Positions 6,443 through 9,963 of a stretch of 9,963 nucleotides of DNA are shown here, piece after piece (the first letter of the stretch is position 1; every line of letters begins with the position of its first letter). Below the pieces are notes generated by a model, which was given only the letters and a program-made list of their open reading frames with translations, ran no database searches and was not told the DNA's origin. Location: assembly GCA_025059545.1 (NCBI GenBank), contig JANXDJ010000051.1, positions 1 to 9,963 on the forward strand, read 5' to 3'. Position numbers and translations under genes: made by a program. The DNA is from Archaeoglobaceae archaeon (GTDB lineage: Archaea > Halobacteriota > Archaeoglobi > Archaeoglobales > Archaeoglobaceae).

Positions 6443-6919
6443 ATGGACGTTAAAGAAGCAATTGAGAAGACTGGCTTTCCAATAGTCCCTGATGAGAAGA
6501 GTGGAGTCTTGCAGTGGTTTGATGTGAGAGAGCTTAAGCTGAGATACATACTCTCCGTAGAGGGTATAAAGAAGTTCTACGAAGGTTTGAAGGAAGGAAA
6601 ACTGCTTGCGACAAAATGTAAATGCGGAAGAATTTTCTTCCCACCACAGAAGGATTGCCCAAGCTGTATGAAGTCGGAGATGGAATGGATCGAGCTTAAG
6701 AGGGAAGGAGTGCTTGAAACTCTCACTGTTATCCATGTCCGCCCTACAAGCTTCTCTCATTATGAGCCATACGCGGTTGGCATAGCAAGGCTTGACGATG
6801 GTGTGAGAATTCTTGCATGGTTCCGAGGAGAGCCGAAGCTGAAGCAGGGGCAGAGGGTTAAAGTCGAGATCGTAAAGCGGAAAGAAGGATATTTAACATA
6901 CGAACTTGTCCCCATTTAA
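6443..6919 (+). CDS. DUF35 Zn-ribbon/OB-fold protein, thiolase partner
   Basis: A 158-residue protein of the DUF35 family: a rubredoxin-like zinc ribbon followed by an OB-fold. Zinc ligands are C49-x-C51 (KCKCGR) and C62-x2-C65 (DCPSC). The OB domain runs from about residue 72 (EWIELKREGVLETLTVIHV) to the C-terminus and includes YAVGIARLDDGVRILAWF (100-117). The helix FYEGLKEGKL (45 region, residues 35-44) before the zinc ribbon is typical of the family. Ahead of it are about 34 residues (VPDEKSGVLQWFDVREL and flanks) that look longer than the shortest family members. In archaea DUF35 proteins bind thiolase, and in the characterised methanogen complex they bridge it to HMG-CoA synthase and hold CoA. 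The direct overlap with the thiolase gene makes a complex with it the best prediction. It is not itself expected to be catalytic. Confidence 0.9.
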   Translation: MDVKEAIEKTGFPIVPDEKSGVLQWFDVRELKLRYILSVEGIKKFYEGLKEGKLLATKCKCGRIFFPPQKDCPSCMKSEMEWIELKREGVLETLTVIHVRPTSFSHYEPYAVGIARLDDGVRILAWFRGEPKLKQGQRVKVEIVKRKEGYLTYELVPI

Positions 6920-6940
6920 CCAAGTTAATAATTGGAATTC

Positions 6941-6949
6941 TAATTTTTT
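6941..6949 (+). terminator. Oligo-T terminator after the thiolase-DUF35 pair
   Basis: TAATTTTTT lies 22 bases past the DUF35 stop codon, in an 81-bp gap before etfB. A six-T run in this setting is a plausible archaeal terminator. A second T-run at 6961-6966 could reinforce it or belong to the next promoter. Confidence 0.4.
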
Positions 6950-6955
6950 AAAATA

Positions 6956-6969
6956 GAAAATTTTTTATT
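6956..6969 (+). promoter_or_regulatory. Possible promoter for etfBA
   Basis: GAAAATTTTTTATT combines a purine stretch with a TATA-like AT tract. A start about 26 bp later would fall near 6990, leaving a leader of roughly ten bases that contains the ribosome-binding-like GGTGGT (6992-6997) before the ATG at 7001. The AT-rich gap makes other choices possible, for example TTTTTTAAAATA at 6944-6955. Confidence 0.3.
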
Positions 6970-7000
6970 CAACCTTTCAGCACTTGCGATTGGTGGTAAA

Positions 7001-7744
7001 ATGAAAATTATCGTGCTGGCAAAACATGCTCCGGATCCGCAAAGCGAGGTCGGAGTTGCAGGGGATGGCAAAAGCCTTTCACTTGGCACAGCGGTTTTTG
7101 ACATAAACGATTGGGATCGCTATGCAGTCGAAGAAGCTATCAGGATAAAGGAGAAGATGGGTGGAGAAGTAGTTGTGGTTGGCGTAGGAAAGAGCGAAGA
7201 CACTCTCAGAAAATGCCTTGCAATGGGAGCGGACAGAGCGATAAAGATTCCATTCGAAGCGGGACTTGATGCCTATCAAACTGCAGAAGTGATCTGCGAA
7301 GCGATAAAGAATGAGAAATTCGACATGGTCTTCGCTGGTCTAATGAGTCAGGACTACAACAACTCTCAAGTTGGAGTGATCTTGGCAGCGATGCTCAATT
7401 TGCCTTTTGCCACAGCAGTTACAGCGCTTGAAATTGGCAGTGGAGTAGTTAAAGTAAAGAGAGAGATCGAGGGCGGTTATCAAGAAGCGGTTCAGCTACC
7501 AATGCCATGTTTGCTTACCATACAGAGCGGTATAAATGAACCAAGATACGTTTCGGTCATGGGTATCAAGAAGGCAAAGACAAAGGAACTCAAAGAAGTG
7601 AGCATAGCTCCGAAGAAGTCCACAGTTGAAGTTGCGAAGATGTATCTGCCACCTGTGAAGAAAGCAGAGCTTATAACTGGAGATCCATCCCAGATTGCGA
7701 CGAAGCTTATTGCAATTCTTAAAGATCGGGGGTTGATAGGATGA
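7001..7744 (+). CDS. etfB: Electron transfer flavoprotein, beta subunit
   Basis: A complete 247-residue EtfB. With EtfA it forms the soluble FAD heterodimer that accepts electrons from acyl-CoA dehydrogenases and hands them to a membrane quinone-linked oxidoreductase or another acceptor. The N-terminus MKIIVLAKHAPDP is typical, followed by the conserved NDWDRYAVEEAIRIKEK helix (36-52) and nucleotide-pocket residues in SQDYNNSQVG (116-125). The family signature is met in full at VKREIEGGYQEAVQLPMPC (152-170, then LLT). The length is normal (245-265). The pocket reads QDYNNSQVG where many EtfB proteins have AIDxDTxQVG, so the nucleotide bound (AMP or a second FAD, as in bifurcating ETFs) is not clear from sequence. 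It shares ATGA with etfA, guaranteeing coupled translation. The acyl-CoA dehydrogenase on the other side of the thiolase genes is its likely electron donor. Confidence 0.96.
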   Translation: MKIIVLAKHAPDPQSEVGVAGDGKSLSLGTAVFDINDWDRYAVEEAIRIKEKMGGEVVVVGVGKSEDTLRKCLAMGADRAIKIPFEAGLDAYQTAEVICEAIKNEKFDMVFAGLMSQDYNNSQVGVILAAMLNLPFATAVTALEIGSGVVKVKREIEGGYQEAVQLPMPCLLTIQSGINEPRYVSVMGIKKAKTKELKEVSIAPKKSTVEVAKMYLPPVKKAELITGDPSQIATKLIAILKDRGLIG

Positions 7745-8679
7745 AGGTCTTTGCAGTTGCTGAACACAGGTTTGGAGAGCTAAATCCATTGAGCATAGAA
7801 TTGATAAATCTGGCAAACAAGCTTGGAGAGAGCAATGCAGTAGTCATTGGAAAAGATGTCGCGAAATTCGCTTCTGAGCTTGCAAAGTATGCTGATAAAG
7901 TCTGGAAGATCGAGGATGCAAGCCTTGAGAACTACAATCCGGAGCTTTACATAGACGTTCTGCTTCAACTCTTCCAGAAGGAGAAACCAGATGTTGTGCT
8001 CGTCGGAAACACTGCCCAAGGAGCGGAATATGCTCCTTACCTTGCAGTGAAGCTCAACGCTCCCGTAGTTACAGATGTTGTCGGCGTAAATTCTGCAAAT
8101 GGTCTCGTTGCTTCCAGATTTGTGATGCAGGGAAAGATCATGGTAGATCTTAAGGTAAAGTCAATGCCATGCGTTCTTACGATCAGACAAGGAGCTTTCA
8201 AGGAAGGAGTCCAGAAGAATGGTAAGATTCTTGATGCAGGAATAAAGCCATCTAAACCAGCTGGAAGAAAGTTCCTCGAATACGTGCAACCAGAGGCAGG
8301 AGAAGTTGATATAACCAAAGCAAATATCGTAGTTGCTGTCGGTAGAGGCATTGAGGACGCTGCGAACATTTCTCTTGCTGAAGATCTCGCCAAAGCTCTT
8401 GGAGGAGTTGTTGCAGGAAGCAGACCAGTAATAGACAATGGATGGTTACCCAAAGACAGACAGGTTGGCATTTCTGGAAAGGTTGTGAAGCCAAAGCTAT
8501 ACTTAGCCTTGGGCATAAGCGGCGCATTCCAGCATGTGATGGGCATGAAGGACAGCGAGCTAATAGTTGCTGTTAATAAAGATCCAGAAGCACCAATATT
8601 CGGTGTAGCTCACTACGGAATAGTTGCAAACTTGTTTGACATAGTTCCAGAGCTTTTGGATAAGCTTAAGGGTAAGTAA
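7741..8679 (+). CDS. etfA: Electron transfer flavoprotein, alpha subunit
   Basis: A complete 312-residue EtfA, carrying the electron-transferring FAD of the ETF heterodimer. The N-terminal domain (1-190) has the VGNTAQGAEYAPYLAVKL stretch (88-105). The C-terminal FAD domain shows VAVGRGIEDAANI (198-210), GSRPVIDNGWLP (226-237), QVGISGK (241-247), LYLALGISGAFQHVMGMK (253-270) and NKDPEAPIF (279-287). These are the residues that wrap the FAD. The usual QVGQTGK, whose Thr hydroxyl contacts the flavin N5 (human alpha-T266), is QVGISGK here, so Ser245 takes that place. The start ATG overlaps the etfB stop (ATGA), preceded by GGTTGAT as a partial ribosome-binding match. No ferredoxin or ETF:quinone oxidoreductase gene is adjacent, so the downstream acceptor must be encoded elsewhere. 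Confidence 0.96.
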   Translation: MKVFAVAEHRFGELNPLSIELINLANKLGESNAVVIGKDVAKFASELAKYADKVWKIEDASLENYNPELYIDVLLQLFQKEKPDVVLVGNTAQGAEYAPYLAVKLNAPVVTDVVGVNSANGLVASRFVMQGKIMVDLKVKSMPCVLTIRQGAFKEGVQKNGKILDAGIKPSKPAGRKFLEYVQPEAGEVDITKANIVVAVGRGIEDAANISLAEDLAKALGGVVAGSRPVIDNGWLPKDRQVGISGKVVKPKLYLALGISGAFQHVMGMKDSELIVAVNKDPEAPIFGVAHYGIVANLFDIVPELLDKLKGK

Positions 8680-8685
8680 TTTTTT
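8680..8685 (+). terminator. Oligo-T terminator after etfA
   Basis: A six-T run begins at the base right after the etfA stop codon. It is followed by a separate promoter for the regulator gene, so transcription of etfBA probably ends here. There is no hairpin, as is usual for archaeal intrinsic termination. Confidence 0.45.
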
Positions 8686-8687
8686 AC

Positions 8688-8722
8688 TAAAATTTATTAA
8701 CAACAATTTCAAACTTTTTTTA
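8688..8722 (+). promoter_or_regulatory. Leaderless promoter of the HTH-ACT regulator
   Basis: AATTTATTAA contains a TATA-like TTTATTA (8693-8699) preceded by ACTAAAA. Its centre is 26 bp before the ATG at 8722. The bases just before the ATG are a T-run with no Shine-Dalgarno site, so the transcript probably begins at the start codon. Confidence 0.6.
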
Positions 8723-9219
8723 TGTGGCGAAAGATTGCAGAGAAGTTTGAGAAGTATCCTTCGCAGATCGCAGTTGTTAGGGAATTTCTTCGCTTAGGAA
8801 TCTCTGTTAGAGATGGAAAGGCATTTTGCAACAACATCGAGCTAATTCCAGCAAAAATTGGCGAAGCCATTGGAGTTGATCGTAAAGTTGTCGTTTCTGC
8901 AATCCAGAACATCGAGAGGGATCCAGAGTTAAGAGAAGTTTTTGCCAATCTTAAACCAGTTGCAAACATAACAGAAATTGCTCGCTATCTCGGCTTTGGA
9001 GTTCTTGAAGTTTATGCTGAAAGTAGCAAGGTGGGAATAGTTGCTGGAGTAGCTGGAGCTTTGGCTAAGGAAGGAATTTCGATTAGATATATCCTTGCAG
9101 AAGATCCAGAGATCAGCGTAGAGTCGAAGATGACGGTAGTGACAAACACAAAAATTCCGGGCAAAGTGGTTGAAGAAATTTTGAAGGTTGACGGAGTTAA
9201 GAAAGTTATAATAAGTTGA
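8722..9219 (+). CDS. HTH-ACT transcriptional regulator (amino-acid metabolism type)
   Basis: A complete 165-residue protein resembling the archaeal 'regulator of amino acid metabolism, ACT domain' group. The N-terminal half holds a predicted helix-turn-helix (about 40-75: IPAKIGEAIGVDRKVVVSAI, then NIERDPELREVF). The C-terminal part (about 94-165) is an ACT domain. Its first strand is VLEVYAESSKVGIVAGVAGA and the family ends in the usual DGVKKVIIS strand. ACT domains bind amino acids or similar small ligands and often assemble as dimers, so ligand-responsive DNA binding is likely; the ligand is unknown. It has its own leaderless promoter, and its stop codon overlaps the ribosome-binding site of the methyltransferase gene, so the two form an operon. 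Whether it controls the neighbouring catabolic genes cannot be told from the sequence. Confidence 0.85.
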   Translation: MWRKIAEKFEKYPSQIAVVREFLRLGISVRDGKAFCNNIELIPAKIGEAIGVDRKVVVSAIQNIERDPELREVFANLKPVANITEIARYLGFGVLEVYAESSKVGIVAGVAGALAKEGISIRYILAEDPEISVESKMTVVTNTKIPGKVVEEILKVDGVKKVIIS

Positions 9220-9223
9220 GGTG
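9218..9223 (+). promoter_or_regulatory. Shine-Dalgarno site for the TTG-started methyltransferase
   Basis: GAGGTG overlaps the regulator's stop codon and lies five bases before a TTG at 9229. It is the only good ribosome-binding match here. The nearby GTG at 9221 is out of frame with the methyltransferase, so TTG is the supported start. Confidence 0.7.
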
Positions 9224-9228
9224 TTGTT

Positions 9229-9963
9229 TTGAAACTCGTCTCTTTTGAAGACTATCTCGAATACGTTAAGAAGTTCAAAGAAGTTCAGGTTGAGGATCAG
9301 AAGATCAAGCTTGAGCCTATTGAGATCGGGCGATTGGAGCCAACCGCTGAAGAGCTTACAGACGTTTCTACAACTGTTTGGAGCTTTCCAAAGCGTGGAT
9401 CGTGGGCGACGCATAAGGGAGACTATAGGGGAAATTGGCCTCCACAGATGGCAAGAGCTCTGATCCTAAGATATACTGAGCCCGGAGAAATTGTGCTCGA
9501 TCCCATGGTCGGCTCAGGAACTACTGCCATAGAGGCAAAATTGCTTGGTAGGAATTGTATAGGGGTTGATATAGAGCTTGGAGCTGTGATGTTGACCCTT
9601 CACAGACTATACTACTTGGAAAAAGCTTTAAAGAGACCAAAAATTACTGAGGAGATTGGAGATTTGAGTGTAAAGGATCTTGAAAAAAGCTGGGTTAAGT
9701 TGTTCCATGGAGACGCAAGAAGGCTTGAATTGATCGAGAATGAAAGCATCGATCTAATTGCAACACATCCGCCATACTTTAACATAATAAGGTATGGTTC
9801 AGAGGGAAATATATCCGTGATGAGGAAACTCGAGGATTATCTTAAGGCTTTGGAGGAAATTGCAATAGAATGCTATAGAGTTTTGAAAAAAGGAAAGTAT
9901 ATGGCAATGTTGATCGGGGACACGAGGATCCACAAGCATTACGTGCCAATATCACATTACGGT
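9229..9963 (+). CDS. DNA methyltransferase (N4-cytosine/N6-adenine type), 5' part
   Basis: The frame is open from the TTG at 9229 to the window end (245 residues, no stop), so the C-terminus is missing. It is an S-adenosylmethionine-dependent amino-methyltransferase. The segment WSFPKRGSWATHKGDYRGNW (51-70) precedes the AdoMet-binding motif I, LDPMVGSGTTAIEAKLLGRN (90-109), with the acidic end of strand two at D114 (GVDIE). The catalytic motif IV is THPPYFN (179-185), the [D/N/S]PPY type of exocyclic-amino methyltransferases with His in the first position. IECYRVLKKGKYMAMLIGD (213-231) follows as a typical late strand. Motif I lies before motif IV, which excludes the common beta-class order. 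No restriction endonuclease is visible in the window, so it could be a solitary or housekeeping methyltransferase. An RNA substrate is less likely but not excluded. It is cotranscribed with the HTH-ACT regulator. Confidence 0.85.
   Translation, partial: MKLVSFEDYLEYVKKFKEVQVEDQKIKLEPIEIGRLEPTAEELTDVSTTVWSFPKRGSWATHKGDYRGNWPPQMARALILRYTEPGEIVLDPMVGSGTTAIEAKLLGRNCIGVDIELGAVMLTLHRLYYLEKALKRPKITEEIGDLSVKDLEKSWVKLFHGDARRLELIENESIDLIATHPPYFNIIRYGSEGNISVMRKLEDYLKALEEIAIECYRVLKKGKYMAMLIGDTRIHKHYVPISHYG

Noticed and set aside
6434..6919. DUF35 gene starting at GTG 6434
   Set aside because: That GTG is part of the GAGGTGAT ribosome-binding site, which is correctly spaced for the ATG at 6443.
6930..6945. 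Near-palindrome AATTGGAATTCTAATT after the DUF35 gene, considered as an operator or hairpin
   Set aside because: The arms are almost all A/T around an EcoRI-like core with one mismatched pair, in a very AT-rich gap; chance is a sufficient explanation.
8037..8546. Minus-strand open frame of 169 codons inside etfA
   Set aside because: It lies wholly within a well-conserved etfA and its translation shows no family motif; it is an antisense shadow.
8929..9414. Minus-strand open frame across the regulator and methyltransferase
   Set aside because: The translation is low-complexity Asn/Phe/Leu-rich with no motif, opposite two clearly coding genes.
9245..9463. Plus-strand 72-codon open frame at the start of the methyltransferase
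   Set aside because: It is in a different frame from the methyltransferase motifs, has no ribosome-binding site, and its translation shows no family motif.

Overview
The window looks like archaeal chromosome, most likely from an Archaeoglobales-type organism (Archaeoglobus, Ferroglobus or Geoglobus). This rests on a tungsten-type aldehyde ferredoxin oxidoreductase, an archaeal thiolase paired with a DUF35 Zn-ribbon/OB protein, a fused HTH-ACT regulator, and acyl-CoA dehydrogenase and ETF genes together. Several first genes have a TATA box about 25-26 bp from the start codon (leaderless transcripts), and internal genes carry Shine-Dalgarno sites matching GGAGGTGAT. The genus is an inference from gene content and moderate GC; no rRNA is present to confirm it.

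Layout. 1-303 (+) is the 3' end of a PEBP/YbhB-family gene. It converges on a minus-strand run of four genes read from 5168 down to 322: a glutaryl-CoA-dehydrogenase-like acyl-CoA dehydrogenase, an SCP2-fold lipid/acyl carrier with an unusual insertion, an iron-type alcohol dehydrogenase, and an aldehyde:ferredoxin oxidoreductase. The last three are tightly packed. A 90-bp divergent promoter region (5169-5258) separates this run from a plus-strand pair, thiolase and DUF35, whose stop and ribosome-binding site overlap. After an 81-bp gap come etfB and etfA with an ATGA overlap. Then come a leaderless HTH-ACT regulator and, overlapping through its ribosome-binding site, a TTG-started DNA methyltransferase that runs off the window end.

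How the genes fit together. The acyl-CoA dehydrogenase, EtfAB (its probable electron acceptor) and thiolase/DUF35 are the oxidation and thiolytic-cleavage ends of a beta-oxidation-like route. The AOR and the alcohol dehydrogenase would interconvert acid, aldehyde and alcohol, with ferredoxin and NAD(P)H as carriers. The SCP2 protein could carry or present a hydrophobic acyl substrate. Enoyl-CoA hydratase, 3-hydroxyacyl-CoA dehydrogenase and CoA ligase are absent here and must be encoded elsewhere if this is a complete pathway. The substrate is not fixed by the sequence, although the dehydrogenase keeps the arginine that glutaryl-CoA dehydrogenases use for a dicarboxylic acyl chain.

No RNA genes, insertion sequences, CRISPR arrays or long repeats were seen, and no gene-free stretch exceeds about 90 bp. 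I found no clearly unprecedented system. The most unusual items are the SCP2 protein with its insertion inside the catabolic operon, the divergent leaderless promoter pair, and the degenerate motif around the fourth cluster cysteine of the AOR.
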